Made by a program: the position numbers and the translations under genes. This document shows, piece by piece, positions 18,924 through 30,854 of a DNA stretch of 64,000 nucleotides. The number at the start of each line of letters is the position of its first letter. The first letter of the stretch is position 1. This DNA comes from Rheum nobile (taxonomy: Eukaryota > Streptophyta > Magnoliopsida > Caryophyllales > Polygonaceae). The notes below the pieces were generated by a model, which saw only the letters and a program-made list of their open reading frames with translations, had not been told where the DNA came from and did not search any database. Location: NCBI GenBank assembly GCA_027886185.1, contig WOAB01000211.1, positions 5,494,001-5,558,000 on the forward strand, written 5' to 3'.

Positions 18924-21900
18924 CGCCCCCACAAGCTGGACAATCTGCTGGATAGGCCAAGCTTGGAGACATTAGCATCAAATTGAGGACGGTACAAAGG
19001 TTTTGTAAGGACATCTGCCAATTGGTCCCCTGTTGGGACATGAGAGACCTGAAAAGTGCCATGTTGGACGTGTTGGCGAACAAAGTGATATGCTATGGCA
19101 ATATGCTTCATCCGATAATGAAACACCGGATTGGAGGATAGGAACGTCGCCCCCATGTTGTCATAATATAGAACAGGTTGCTGAACTTTCAGCTTGAGTT
19201 CCTTGAATAATGAAAGCACCCATAGCACCTCAGAGGCAGTCTCGGCGAGTGCACGATACTCTGCCTCAGTAGAGGATCGAGCCACCGCCTTTTGTTTCCT
19301 CGAACTCCAGGAGATTGGAGTGGAGCCAAGATAGAGAATGTACCATGTCGTGGAAACGTAGTCATCCCTATCGCCCGCCCAGTCGGCATCAGAAAATGCA
19401 TGAAGGGCTGTTGTGGAAGTCAGAGATATGTGAATGCCCCGATCGGAAGTGCCAACAAGATAGCACAGCAGGCGTTTGAGGGCAGACCAGTGATCAGAGG
19501 TAGGACTCTACATAAATTGAGAGAGTCGATTGACCGAATAGGCCACATCAGGGCACGTGAGCCCTAGGTATTGAAGGCTACCGACCAGCGACCTGTAATC
19601 TGAAGGCGTCGGAAGAGGAGTTCCAACATTCTTGAGCAGCAGAGAGGAGGCAGACATTGGCGTGGGGACAGGTTTGGTGGTGTCCATTCCGGCCTTGAGC
19701 AGAACATCATTGATATACTTTCTTTGGCTTAGGAATAGGCCTCCGTGTTGTGGAATCACTTCAACTCCAAGAAAGTAGGAGAGCGGACCAAGATCCTTTA
19801 ATGAGAAACGAGCAGCAAGTTTCCGAATGAGATCTTCAATGGATTGATCAGTGTTGCCTGTCACAATTATGTCATCAACATAGACTAACAAATATATGGA
19901 TGTTAGACCATGATGAAACATAAACAATGAGGTGTCCGAAACAGAGTTTTGGAAACCGAGTTGAAGTAAGAAGTTATGGAGTTCGGTATACCAGGCCCGG
20001 GGAGCCTGCTTGAGGCCATACAAGGCCCTGTTGAGTTTGCAGACATGATATGGCCGAGCAGGATCAACAAATCCGGGTGGCTGACTTACGTACACCTCAT
20101 CATGAAGAGTGCCTTGAAGAAAAGCATTGTTGATGTCCAATTGTTTTAGCTTCCATCCCTGAGAAACTGCTAGAGAGAGGACAATACGAACAATGACTGG
20201 CTTCACAACGGGACTAAAAGTGTCATTGTAGTCCCATCCCGGGCGCTGATGGAAGCCCTTGGAAACCAGTCGGGCCTTGAAGCGATCAACCGATCCATCA
20301 GTAAGGTACTTGACACAGTAGACCCACTTGCAACCAACAATATTCTGGGAAAATAAAGGCGGAACAAGTGTCCATGTGTTGTTGTTGCAAAGGGTGTCGA
20401 TCTCTTGTTGCATTGCTTTCCTCCAAGAGGGATCCTTGAGAGCTTGTGTTATGGTTTTGGGTTCAATGGGAGGGTGGAGATGAGCGGAGAGATTGAGTTT
20501 TTGGACTGGCTTAGGTATGTTGTTTTTGGATCTTGTGATGATACCGCGTTCAGGTATAAGCTGGGGAGGTGGCAGAGTGAGTTGGGGGGATGAGGATGAG
20601 ATGGTAGGGTTGGGAGACGGCAAGTTGGGAGGGGCAGAGTGTGAGGCAATAGTTGGTGAGTGGGAGATAGTGGGGCTTGGATGTGTGGGCCGGACGGGTG
20701 AGGAGGAGAATGGCGACCCATTAGAGGTGGAGGGGGGGAGTGGGTAACTGATTGGGCTGACTGTAGTGGGGTGGATTGTGGGTTTTGAGTTTGGATAATG
20801 GGGATGGTTACGTGTGCCCACTCAGTAGCTGGTTGGGGAGAGGCTGTGGATTGGGGTTTATTTTTGAAGGGGAATGTATGCTCAACAAATTGAACATGTC
20901 TGGAGGTGAAGATCCGCCTGGTTAATGGATCCATGCAATAGAATGCATTTTGATTACTTGAGTAACCTACAAAAACGCAAAAGTGGACCTGGATTCCAAT
21001 TTATGAGCAGTATAGGGTTTTAACCATGGAAAATACATACAACCAAAACTCTTAAGCTTAGAGTAATCTGCACTTTTGTTAAAAACCAAAGAGTAAGGAG
21101 AGTGATTATTTATGGTTTGAGATGGTAAACGATTAATGAGATACACGGCTGTGAGAAGGGCGTGAGGCCAGAATTCAAGCGGCATCCCGGAGTGGCTAAG
21201 AAGGGAGAGGCCCGTCTCGACAATATGGTGATGCTTGCGTTCAGAAATCCCGTTGTGTTCGGGGGTATGTGGTGGTGACTTGAAGTGACTTATGCCAGTT
21301 TCGCTCAAAACATTCTTTAAAGCCATAAACTCACCACCATTGTCGGAGTAAAATATTTTGATTTTATGCTTAAAAAAGTTTTCCACCAAGGATCGAAATT
21401 TTATAAACGTAGAATGAACATCAGATTTTCTTTTAAGAGGATACAACCATACATATCTAGTGAAATGATCAACAAAAATCACATAGTATTTGTACCCATC
21501 ATAAGATAAAACCGGAGAGGTCCATACATCAGAAAATATAATTTCAAGAAAACAAGTGGAACATAAAGAAGAATTGCTAAATGGGAGCTTGTGGCTCTTA
21601 TTTGTCTTACATGAGACGTAGTCAAGTTGCAAAAAACCTGAAGAATTGAAACCTAGAGAGTGCTGAATTTTTTTGAAGGTTGCAGTGGATGGGTGTCCCA
21701 ATTTGTGATGCCAAGATGCAGGAGAGGATAGATGGGCGGACTTGACAGCAGGGGACGACTGCGGCCAGGCGTACACACCATCAACACATGGGCCTTTAAG
21801 AAGAGTTTGCCCTGTTGCGATCTTCTTCACAACAAAACAAGTAGGTAAGAAAGTGATAGAGCAATCAGTTTGAGAAGTAAACTTAGAAACCGAGATAACA

Positions 21901-22922
21901 TTTTTCATCATGTGTGGAACACAGAGAGCATCAAATAGTTTAAAAACATGTGCAGAAGATCTAAGATTAAGAGTACCGGAATGTGAAATTGGCAAACCTT
22001 CACCGCTGCCCATAAAGAGTTCATCGGGACCATTGTATGGATAATAGTGCAGGGACAAGTTATGGAGATCATTTGTGACATGATGCGAGGCACCACTATC
22101 AACCAGGTAAGAATGATCGGAGGCACCAGGAATAGACACGTTTACTTGAGGTTGTGGAGCGGGACGGGAGGGGTTGTGGGGTGGCGGAGGTGGACGAGCC
22201 GTGGGATGTTGCTGGCGGAACAGAGGGAAGTAGCCGACAACGTGGCCAGGTTCACGGCACCATTGGCATTTGCCGAGGTAAGGGCGGGACTGATTTGGTT
22301 GAGTCAGAAGAGGAAGGCGAGAGTGCAGTAGGTTCTGTGGCGGGGAGGGCGATAATAGTGTGGTGGTGATTGGAAAGGGGGACGGGGACGGTTATTCTTT
22401 GGTCGGAACTGTGCATTAAGAGCAGTCGCAGGGGCACTCGAGGAGGAGGCAGCAGACTTGAGTTCAAGTTCCTTCACAATCAACTTCTCGTGGAGCTCAT
22501 CGAAGAGAATGGTGGTATCCCGAGCTTTGATGGTGTCAGTGACAGATTGGTAAGCACCGTCAAGACCATGAAGCACATAGGAGACGAGATCCTCCTCGTC
22601 GACGGGCTTGCCAAGGGAGGCAAGCAGATCGACAATGGTGGAGACGAACTGCATATAATCCGAGATGGATTGACCGCCTTTGGTGATGGTGCGCAGCTTA
22701 TCCTTGAGTTGGTTGATGTGGCCCTTCGAAGGGTTGGCGTAGGTTCGGGCAAGGATGTCCCAGGCCTCCTTCGTCGTCGTGGCACAGGTGATAAGAGGAG
22801 ACACTGGAGCAGGTAAAGTGCCAACAAGGGCACCGTAAAGCAATTGATATTGGCGCATCCAGGAGGTGTACGCCGGGTTCGGGGTTGCTATCCTTTCGGT
22901 GGTGATGGTGGATGGCGGAGCA
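18905..22922 (-). pseudogene. COPIA-2 gag C-terminus to RNase H
   Basis: After CRM-B the gag frame continues (22922 to 22304) with the UBN2-type core (WDILARTYANPSKGHI). The downstream zinc-knuckle region lies in a different frame. Protease DSGASHHVTN (about 22100), integrase with WHHKLGHPS, IIFSDVW, YSDNGGEF and HNGISERKHH, then RT with the catalytic YVDDIIVTG (about 19880) and RNase H (STEAEYRALAE, KHIAIAYHFVR) follow. Frame changes occur at about 22300-22140 and 20967-20821, and stops at about 19508-19290, so the element cannot encode an intact polyprotein. Confidence 0.9.
18924..18935 (-). other. COPIA-2 polypurine tract
   Basis: The minus strand reads TTGTGGGGGCG directly before the LTR start TATTGAG. 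Confidence 0.75.
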
Positions 22923-22927
22923 GGGTG

Positions 22928-23833
22928 TGATGCGAACAACCCTTGGGCGATGTCGCGATGTAGGATCTTGACTCCTCAAGCTAGGTTGAATCTTCTCCTC
23001 CGTAGCCAAAGTGATGGCTTTCCTAGGGTTAAAGAGATAACCCTTTCTAACGAGTCAAGGAGATGACGAAGAGGTCAAAGAGATGACCTTGAGTACCGAA
23101 GAGACGGTGAATGATTTGCTCGAAGCGACGAGCTACGGGATAGGTTGATCCGGAGATCGAAGGGTTGACGTTAGGATTCAAGGAAGGAGCGTACTCAACT
23201 TCTAAGGAGCGAACTCAACTTGTAAACTAAAATCCAACGTAAAGTATACAAACTAGGGTTTGAAGTGTTTAAATAGGTCAAATAAAATAACATAAAATAA
23301 TATTAAAATTGTTCAGCAAACGAAGAGACGACTCAGCGAAATCGCTGACGCGGGCCACGACTCGGTCCAGAACTCGGCCGAGTTCTGGGCCGAGTTGTTG
23401 TCTGTAAACGCACTCGAGCAGAGACGGAAAAATCGCCGACAACTCGGTCCAGAACTCGGTCGAGTTCTAGGCCGAGTTCTTCACTGTAGCAGCAACTCGG
23501 TTGGGCACGGCAAATTTCGTCGACAACTCGGTCCAGAACTCGGTCGAGTTCTGGGCCGAGTTCTTCACTGTTGCTCCGCTTCCGCGAACTCGTCGTCTTC
23601 GTCTTCTTGGTGGGGGCGATTAGGACGAGGCCCCACCTAAGCCTTCATAGGTCACGAGGAGGACCCATTTAGGACTAGATGAACCCGTATCACTTGCGTA
23701 AGCCCGTGAGACTAAGGATTGTGTGGCACGTTCCATGGCTCTGGCGCGGGCTCTTGTCATCGGACCAGCCGAGCACAACTTCATTGCATCCTCTTCGTCC
23801 TGCGCCGTCATCAAGGGAGTTATGGAGCTATCA
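22928..23833 (-). repeat. CRM-B 3' LTR
   Basis: On the minus strand it starts TGATAGCTCC at 23833 and ends GTTCGCATCA at 22928. It holds the last 71 or so codons of pol (to 23620) and the palindrome array. Confidence 0.92.
23357..23573. repeat. Palindromic tandem array in the CRM-B 3' LTR
   Basis: CTCGGTCCAGAACTCGG begins at 23361, 23443 and 23527 (spacing 82 and 84 bp). Each copy is followed by the facing CGAGTTCTGGGCCGAG, so each can form a strong hairpin. The same array is present in the other LTR at 30113-30329. Confidence 0.85.
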
Positions 23834-26292
23834 ATCTCCCCTTCTTGGCTACGAAGCGTCCTCGCTTCATCCTTGTCGTCAAAAGCAGGAGGAGTATAAG
23901 GAGCAAGGTCAGCGACGTTGAACGTCGGGTGCGCGCCATAGTCATCGGGTAACTCCAAGCGATAGGCATTGGTCCCAAGGCGTTGTAGTACCTGGAAAGG
24001 ACCATCACCTCGCGCGTCCAGTTTGTGGCGTCGCTTCAATGGAAAGTGTTCCTTGCGCAAATGCAGCCACACCAAGTCACCGGGCTCATAAGCAACCGGG
24101 CGGCGATTTTTGTTGTGTTGGGCAGCTACTTGCTCGGATCTCCGCTCCAGTTGCTGTCTCGTCCGTTCATGGAGGGCCTTGACCTGGTCCGCATACTCCA
24201 TGCCCTTCAAGCTTTCCTTTTCCTTCAATGGCCGTGGTATGAGATCCAACGGGGTGAGCGGATTGAGGCCGTAGACCACCTGGAAGGGAGTCCGCTGCAT
24301 CGCCGAATGCATCGACCTGTTATAAGCAAATTCAACAAAAGGCAAGCACTCTTCCCACTTGCGGAGGTTAGACTTTAACATAGTACTCAATAGAGCACCC
24401 AAAGTCCTATTAGTAACCTCTGTTTGGCCATCAGTCTGGGGGTGATAACTAGTAGAGAACAACAACTTAGTCCCCAATTTGGCCCATAAAGATTTCCAGA
24501 AATAACTCACAAATTTAGCATCACGATCAGACACTATACTCCTAGGAATACCATGCAGCTTAACAACATGCTCAAAAAATAATGAAGCGATCTCATAAGC
24601 ATTGTTAGTAGTCTTGCATGCAATGAAGTGAGCCATCTTAGAAAACGTATCAACTACCACAAATATCGAGTCCCTCCCCTTCTTAGACATGGGCAAACCA
24701 GTGATAAAATCCATACTAATATCTTCCCATGGAACATCCGGAATAGGCAAAGGGGTATACAATCCTTGGGGACTCGATCTAGACTTAGCATGCACACAAG
24801 TAACACAAGCCTTGCAAAAACGTGTAACATGATGCAACATTTTAGGCCAATAGAAATGTTCCTTTAATGCAGCCAAGGTTTTAGGGATACCAAAATGACC
24901 TCTACCCTCATGAGCTTCCTGAATGAGCAACCTACGCATAGATGTTTTAGGGATGCAAAGTTTCCCTGCCTTGAAAAGGTAGCCATTATCAATATAGAAC
25001 CCATTAGACTCTCCAATGTTCATGCATGTTTTAAAATTTTCAGCAAAGTCAACGTCATGCATATAGACATCTTTAATCAAAGAGAAGCCTAAGATAGAAG
25101 CATCAAGGTGGGTAAGTAATACATACCTGCGAGAAAGGGCGTCAGCAACCACATTCTCTTTGCCCTTCTTGTATTTGACCACGTAGGGGAAGGTCTCCAT
25201 GAATTCCACCCAGCGGGCATGGCGGCGGTTGAGGTTGTACTGACTCTTCAAATACTTCAACGCCTCATGGTCTGAGTGAATGACGAACTCCTTGGGCCAT
25301 AGGTAGTGTTGCCAAGTCTTCAACACCCGAATAAGAGCATAGAGCTCCTTGTCGTACGTGGGGTAGTTGAGCTGGGCGCCGGTGAGTTTCTCGCTGAAGT
25401 ATGCAATGGGGTGCCTATCCTGCAGCAAAACTCCTCCAATTCTGTGATGAGAAGCGTCACACTCCACCTCAAAGGTCTTGGAGAAGTCCGGTAATTTCAG
25501 CAAGGGAGCGTTGCACAATCGGTCCTTCAAAGTGATGAAGGCGGTCTCATGTGCGGTCGTCCACTCAATAGACGCTGCCTTCTTTGTAAGCTCATGAAGC
25601 GGGGCTGCAATGGTGGAGAAATCACACACAAAGCGGCGATAGAAGCCAGCCAAGCCCAAAAAGGACCGCACCATGGTTGGTGTAGTAGGGCGTGGCCATT
25701 CTTTTATGGCGCGAACCTTTTCCTGGTCAACCTGCAGCCCATCCTTGCACACCACAAAACCAAGAAAAACAGTGGAATCCGAGCAAAAAGAACATTTACT
25801 CAGGTTAGCATAAAGTTTCTCCCGTCTAAGACACTCTAATACCTTCCTAAGATGCTCAACATGCTCATCCAAAGACCTGCTGTAAACAAGGATATCATCA
25901 AAGTAGACAACCACAAATTTCCCTAAGTAAGCACGTAACACATGGTTCATCAACCGCATACAAGTACTAGGGGCATTGGTCAAGCCAAAAGGCATAACCA
26001 ACCACTCATACAAGCCATACTTAGTTTTAAATGCAGTTTTCCACTCATCACCCTCATGCATCCGAATTTGATGATACCCGCTCTTAAGATCAATTTTGGA
26101 AAATAAGGTAGCACCAGACAATTCATCAAGCATATCATCAAGTCTAGGAATAGGGTGTCGATACTTCACCGTAATTTGGTTGATCGCCCGACAATCAACA
26201 CACATGCGCCAACTACCATCCTTCTTGGGCACAAGAATGACCGGCACGGCGCAGGGGCTCAAACTCTCTCGGACGTGGCCCTTATCCATCAA
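23620..26292 (-). CDS. CRM-B pol: reverse transcriptase, RNase H and integrase (open frame)
   Basis: 890 codons are open without a stop. RT has VPKKDGSWRMCVDCRAIN, the catalytic YFDDILVYS and FGLTNAPST; RNase H has VECDASHHRIGG and HSDHEALKYL; integrase has the HH-CC finger (HEGRGHFG to CVTCVHAKS), MDFITGLP, SDRDAKF, HPQTDGQTEV and a GPF-type module (GDGPFQVLQ). The C-terminus GPMTRARARAM is encoded within the 3' LTR. The first Met at 26292 is not a real start: the frame continues from the protease region and is cut just upstream by stop codons (TAG at 26710 and another about 26295). The enzymes could therefore only be expressed by readthrough. Host function: none; it is transposon-encoded. 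Confidence 0.88.
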   Translation of the reverse strand: MMDKGHVRESLSPCAVPVILVPKKDGSWRMCVDCRAINQITVKYRHPIPRLDDMLDELSGATLFSKIDLKSGYHQIRMHEGDEWKTAFKTKYGLYEWLVMPFGLTNAPSTCMRLMNHVLRAYLGKFVVVYFDDILVYSRSLDEHVEHLRKVLECLRREKLYANLSKCSFCSDSTVFLGFVVCKDGLQVDQEKVRAIKEWPRPTTPTMVRSFLGLAGFYRRFVCDFSTIAAPLHELTKKAASIEWTTAHETAFITLKDRLCNAPLLKLPDFSKTFEVECDASHHRIGGVLLQDRHPIAYFSEKLTGAQLNYPTYDKELYALIRVLKTWQHYLWPKEFVIHSDHEALKYLKSQYNLNRRHARWVEFMETFPYVVKYKKGKENVVADALSRRYVLLTHLDASILGFSLIKDVYMHDVDFAENFKTCMNIGESNGFYIDNGYLFKAGKLCIPKTSMRRLLIQEAHEGRGHFGIPKTLAALKEHFYWPKMLHHVTRFCKACVTCVHAKSRSSPQGLYTPLPIPDVPWEDISMDFITGLPMSKKGRDSIFVVVDTFSKMAHFIACKTTNNAYEIASLFFEHVVKLHGIPRSIVSDRDAKFVSYFWKSLWAKLGTKLLFSTSYHPQTDGQTEVTNRTLGALLSTMLKSNLRKWEECLPFVEFAYNRSMHSAMQRTPFQVVYGLNPLTPLDLIPRPLKEKESLKGMEYADQVKALHERTRQQLERRSEQVAAQHNKNRRPVAYEPGDLVWLHLRKEHFPLKRRHKLDARGDGPFQVLQRLGTNAYRLELPDDYGAHPTFNVADLAPYTPPAFDDKDEARTLRSQEGEIDSSITPLMTAQDEEDAMKLCSAGPMTRARARAMERATQSLVSRAYASDTGSSSPKWVLLVTYEGLGGASS
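23834..23845 (-). other. CRM-B polypurine tract, inside the pol frame
   Basis: The minus strand reads AGAAGGGGAGAT before LTR start TGATAGC. As in CRM-A and CRM-C the tract is translated. Confidence 0.8.
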
Positions 26293-26709
26293 CTATTGGA
26301 CTTGGCACTGCAATTCCTTTGTCTCCTCTGGACTCGCGCGGTATGCTGCGCGGTTAGGAAGAGAGGCGCCAGGGACAAAGTCGATTTGATGCTCAATACC
26401 ACGAATGGGTGGCAATCCTTCGGGCAGCTCCGCGGGCATCACATCTTCAAATTCCTGCAAAAGAGAAGACACTGTAGGGGGTAAATCAACAAGATCTTTA
26501 ACATTTAAAAGACACGCGAAAGGAACAAGTAAAAAGCAAGGAAGTCTTCCCTGAATGATTGGAGAGACATCCCGGGACCGAGCTAAAAGAAGGCGGTTCT
26601 CACACGAGCCTTGGATGCCAGCCTTGGGTGCTGATTTTTGGGGGGTGTCACGGCCGGCCTTCTCCTTGGCTTGTTCAAGGGCCTTGATGCGGTTCCTTTC
26701 GACGTGATC

Positions 26710-27747
26710 CTACATAATCTCCTGAGGGCTCATAGGAAGCAATGTCACCTTCCTCCCATTGTGCATGAAGACGTAGTTGTTGAGAAAACCATCATGAAGG
26801 GCACGCTTGTCGAATTGCCAAGGACGCCCTAAGAGAAGATGGGTGGCATCCATGGGAACGACGTCACAAAGCACAGAATCCTTGTAATGGCCAATGCTGA
26901 AATTGATAGTGCACTGACGCTTAACAACATTGGAGTCATCACCCTCGGAGATCCATTGTAGGCTATAAGGCTGGGGGTGTGGAGTTGTGTCGAACTTGAA
27001 GTGCGTGATCACCTTCTCATTGATGATATTGCAACAACTTCCACCATCTATAATGACACTCAAAGAAGCACCCTGGACCGCACATTTAGTATGAAATAGA
27101 TTTTCACGTTGGTCAAGTAAGGTACCTTCTTTGGCGGTAAGAACACGGCGAGTGACCAGGCTAAGGGGCACGTTGCCTTGAGCGTCCATAGGGCTGCAAA
27201 TATACCCATCCAACTTCTCTGCTTCCTCATCCTGGTCGTACGAATCAAACACTGGAGGGCTGTCCGGGGTGTCATCGTCAAAGGACTCGTATCCGGTGAG
27301 GGCTGAGAAGAGGACTCGCTTGTTGTTGGGGCAGTCCCGTTGTACGTGGCCATGCCCTTGGCACTTATAACAGACCTTGTCACGCGCCCGTTCATCTGAG
27401 GGCGGTGCACGCCGCTGTGGTGGTTCGTTGACGCGCGCCGAGGTGTTGCTTGGCCGAGTGACCGGCGCCGGTGGTGTAATCGCGGGAGCGGACTGCGAAG
27501 AGGGGCGCACATTAGAAGGAAAAGAACCAGACGAGTTAGAGGGGGCATACCTGGAATTAGTGCGGGACCAAGACGCTCGCTTAGCCGCTTGAGCCTGTGT
27601 CCATATCTCTTGTGTCGTATGAGCGCACTTTTGGAGATCCGGAATATTAAGCACCCTGAGTTGGTTGCGAATGGGCTCATGCAGGCCACGAAGGAACATA
27701 CTCCGAAAGTCCTCGTCAGTGTGATGGATACCTGCCTTATGGGACAA
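26710..27747 (-). pseudogene. CRM-B gag C-terminus, zinc knuckle and protease
   Basis: This 345-codon frame carries the gag tail (FRSMFLRGLHEPIRNQLR), a knuckle CYKCQGHGHVQRDC (about 27335-27375) and an aspartic-protease segment VIIDGGSCCNII (about 27040). It ends in TAG at 26710, where CRM-A has Gln in the same context (EI-x-QDxVER), a C-to-T change in a CAG codon. Upstream it is one base out of frame with the gag N-terminus. Confidence 0.85.
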
Positions 27748-27779
27748 CTCTTCAAGTTCAGCATAGAAGTCAATGGGGA

Positions 27780-28757
27780 GCGATTACCTTGAGAAGCGAG
27801 TTCTATCTTAAGGCGCATTTCGGAAGTAAAGTCCTCGGGGACATATTTCTTCCTCATGATCCGCATAAGCTGGCGCCAAGAAGTGATTGGAGGCTCGCGG
27901 TAATGCACACGGTCAGCGCAAAAGCGATGCCACCAGGCCTTGGCGGCACCGTCGAAGTGTAGAGCGGCGTTAGCAACCCGTTCCTCATCCGGGTATTGGT
28001 AGTGGTTCAAAACATACTCCATAGACTGCTGCCAATCAAGAAATTTAAGAGGATCAAATTCACCAGAAAAGGTAGGGAGTTTTACCTTAATGTCAGGGCA
28101 TCGTGGGCCTTGCCGACCGGGACTCGGGCGACGCCGGTCTCGCGAGTGGCGGCGGTAGCCGCGTCGCGTAGGGCGCAACTCCTCATGGCATTCCATCTCA
28201 TATGCCTCGTGATCATCAAGGCTGTCCCGGGAGTGGTCTGAGCTACGATCATCAGCATCATCATCACGCTCGGACTCGGAATCGTCATACCGGGCGTGTT
28301 GCCGACCTCGGGTCCGTCGGTTCTTGGTGTTGACATACGGGAGGGGATCCTTGGAGACGCGAACACTATGACGTGAGCGATCCGACGTGTAATCGTCCTC
28401 CCCCTGAGCAAAGGTGGGGTTGTACCGGACACGGGAGTCGCCACGCTTGGTGGGGTATCCTGCAATTTGCGAACGAAGGCGATCCTGCGGAGTAGACAAA
28501 ACACCCTTCCCCTTGCGGTCTCGTGGCTGGCTTGTAGAGGCCGTATGATTCAGCAAGGGATCAGCGGTGGGCAGCGTCAAGGTGCTCAAGGCCCGACGAA
28601 GGTGAGCGAGTTCAGCAGCTTGCTCAGCATTTGAAGCGTGCAAGTTGTCAATCTCAGCGTGAAGGGAGTCGATGTGCTCAGACATTGAGTCCACGACGAT
28701 GGGTCCAGGGCTGCGGTTGCCCGTAGAACGAGAGGTGCGTGTGGTCGGCACGTCCAT
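27780..28757 (-). pseudogene. CRM-B gag, N-terminal part
   Basis: The ATG at 28757 (MDVPTTRT) is favoured over more upstream in-frame Mets in the leader. A heptad-like helical segment (HIDSLHAEIDNLHASNAEQ) is followed by an Arg/Ser/Asp-rich stretch and the gag core (FLDWQQSMEYVL, DGAAKAWWHRF). A single-base deletion in a run of C near 27780 moves the reading into a spurious frame. Confidence 0.85.
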
Positions 28758-29683
28758 AGAACCTATACGCAGCATACACCATAGGAAGTAAGTTGCACCA
28801 AGCAAAAGAAACAAGTCCAAGTCAAGTCCTTGTCTCAAAAGTGACCCAAGAAATTTTCCGCAGGGCGTACTAATTTGGGTTGCTCGTGAGGAGGGAGAGG
28901 CTTGAACGTAAGGCAAGAAAACAAGAGCTAGCAATTCAAATCCCAAACAACACACAAGTTTCCAAGTGCAAGCAAATCAAATCAAGTTTCTCAGGGTTAA
29001 TCACAAGAGAGCTGAAAATTTCTAATTTCCCTTTTTTTACTCCGAGTTGCATAGAGACATGGAAGATGAGAAGATGGAGTATGACCGTATGGTGCGTTCT
29101 CTGCCTAATTTTTGAAGGCTTCCGTCTTCCCAACCCTTTTTTTTTATTGATGGAAGGTGAGAATAGTATGTTTGTTTTCGATTTTTGTACGGTCAAACCT
29201 TCTTTTTTTTGTGACTTGATATGATTGCGAATCAAGCAAGAAAGAACCACACAAAGCGAGTGCAGGAAAAGAAAGAAGAGACAAGCAACTAGCAGGGAAG
29301 AAATCAACAACTAACCTAGTAATTAAACCAAAGATGAAGCAAGACGAGATCAACAAGAACAAGGAAACAAATATGCAATCAAATGAAACAAGAATTGCTA
29401 GAGGGTATATTGTAGGAGTGGGGAACAAGTAAACAAAACCTAGATGAAATTAGGGTTTGGTCGTGAAGGTGAAGTAGGCGGCGGCGGATGGTGGTGGTGG
29501 TGTTTGACGTTGGTGGTGGGGATCGGCGGTGGTGGCGAACGGTGGTGGTGGGGATCGGCGGTGGTTGCGAACGGTGGTGGTGGTGGTAGAAAAAAAAAAT
29601 TCTAGGGTTTGCTAGCGGAAGAATTTCAAGAATCACAAAAGAGAGAAGAATAAACTTAGCTTGGAAAAGGCTCTGATACCAGT
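28758..29683 (-). other. CRM-B untranslated leader and PBS
   Basis: Leader with A/T tracts and a GGTGGTGGCG-like microsatellite (about 29477-29590). At 29669-29681 the minus strand reads TGGTATCAGAGCC, a perfect initiator-Met PBS two bases from the LTR. Confidence 0.85.
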
Positions 29684-30589
29684 TGATGCGAACAACCCCT
29701 GGGCGATGTCGCGATGTAGGATCTTGACTCCTCAAGCTAGGTTGAATCTTCTCCTCCGTAGCCAAAGTGATGGCTTTCCTAGGGTTAAAGAGATAACCCT
29801 TTCTAACGCGTCAAGGAGATGACGAAGAGGTCAAAGAGATGACCTTGAGTACCGAAGAGACGGTGAATGATTTGCTCGAAGCGACGAGCTACGGGATAGG
29901 TTGATCCGGAGATCGAAGGGTTGACGTTAGGATTCAAGGAAGGAGCGTACTCAACTTCTAAGGAGCGAACTCAACTTGTAAACTAAAATCCAACGTAAAG
30001 AATACAAACTAGGGTTTGAAGTGTTTAAATAGGTCAAATAAAATAACATAAAATAATATTAAAATTGTTCAGCAAACGAAGAGACGACTCAGCGAAATCG
30101 CTGACGCGGGCCGCGACTCGGTCCAGAACTCGGCCGAGTTCTGGGCCGAGTTGTTGTCTGTAAACGCACTCGAGCAGAGACGGAAAAATCGCCGACAACT
30201 CGGTCCAGAACTCGGTCGAGTTCTGGGCCGAGTTCTTCACTGTAGCAGCAACTCGGTTGGGCACGGCAAATTTCGTCGACAACTCGGTCCAGAACTCGGT
30301 CGAGTTCTGGGCCGAGTTCTTCACTGTTGCTCCGCTTTCGCGAACTCGTCGTCTTCGTCTTCTTGGTGGGGGCGATTAGGACGAAGCCCCACCTAAGCCT
30401 TCATAGGTCACGAGGAGGACCCATTTAGGACTAGATGAACCCGTATCACTTGCGTAAGCCCGTGAGACTAAGGATTGTGTGGCACGTTCCATGGCTCTGG
30501 CGCGGGCTCTTGTCATCGGACCAGCCGAGCGCAACTTCATTGCGTCCTCTTCGTCCTGCGCCATCATCAAGGGAGTTATGGAGCTATCA
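29684..30589 (-). repeat. CRM-B 5' LTR
   Basis: Starts TGATGCG at 29684 and ends GCTATCA at 30589, offset exactly 6756 bp from the 3' LTR. It contains the same three-copy palindrome array at 30113-30329. Open frames in 30376-30590 are the LTR copy of the pol 3' end. Confidence 0.92.
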
Positions 30590-30594
30590 GGGTG

Positions 30595-30768
30595 GGAGCC
30601 ATCGAGAAATTTGAACAGGTCGTATCCTTTGAGGGTTGATTGAATTTGGGACTTCCAAGTAATATAATTGGTGGAAGATAGTTTAATGGCATTAGTGAAA
30701 TGCACAATAATGAATGGTTGAGTACCATATGCAAGGTTTTTGATGGTGGTAGAGAACTCAGCAGCCAT
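30595..30768 (-). pseudogene. COPIA-2 gag N-terminus, cut off by CRM-B
   Basis: ATG at 30768 opens a UBN2-type gag start (LSSTNYITWKSQIQSTLKGYDL). Translation stays colinear for 58 codons up to the GGGTG target site; the rest of gag resumes at 22922. Confidence 0.88.
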
Positions 30769-30841
30769 GGTTGAGAGTCAAAGTTGTTGAAGTTGATTGT
30801 GTGTGAAGATAGGAGCGATAAGATAGAGGATCAATTATGGC

Positions 30842-30854
30842 AAATCTGATACCA
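30842..30854 (-). other. COPIA-2 primer-binding site
   Basis: The minus strand reads TGGTATCAGATTT next to the 5' LTR. The first ten bases match initiator-Met tRNA. Confidence 0.75.

Larger units (their letters stand above)
22928..30589 (-). mobile_element. CRM-B: CRM-like chromovirus inserted in COPIA-2 gag
   Basis: 906-bp LTRs at 22928-23833 and 29684-30589 are flanked by a perfect GGGTG duplication (22923-22927 and 30590-30594). About 10 differences separate the LTRs. The initiator-Met PBS is perfect and the polypurine tract is intact. The RT-RNase H-integrase frame is open for 890 codons, while gag and the protease junction carry a frameshift and a stop. It is a CRM-type element with LTRs unlike those of CRM-A and CRM-C, so it is a separate family. 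Its lower LTR divergence than the host COPIA-2 agrees with the nesting. Confidence 0.95.

Noticed and set aside
30376..30594. Fusion of COPIA-2 gag with a CRM tail (30768-30376)
   Set aside because: The frame only crosses by chance from gag into the CRM-B LTR at the GGGTG insertion site; it is not a domain fusion.
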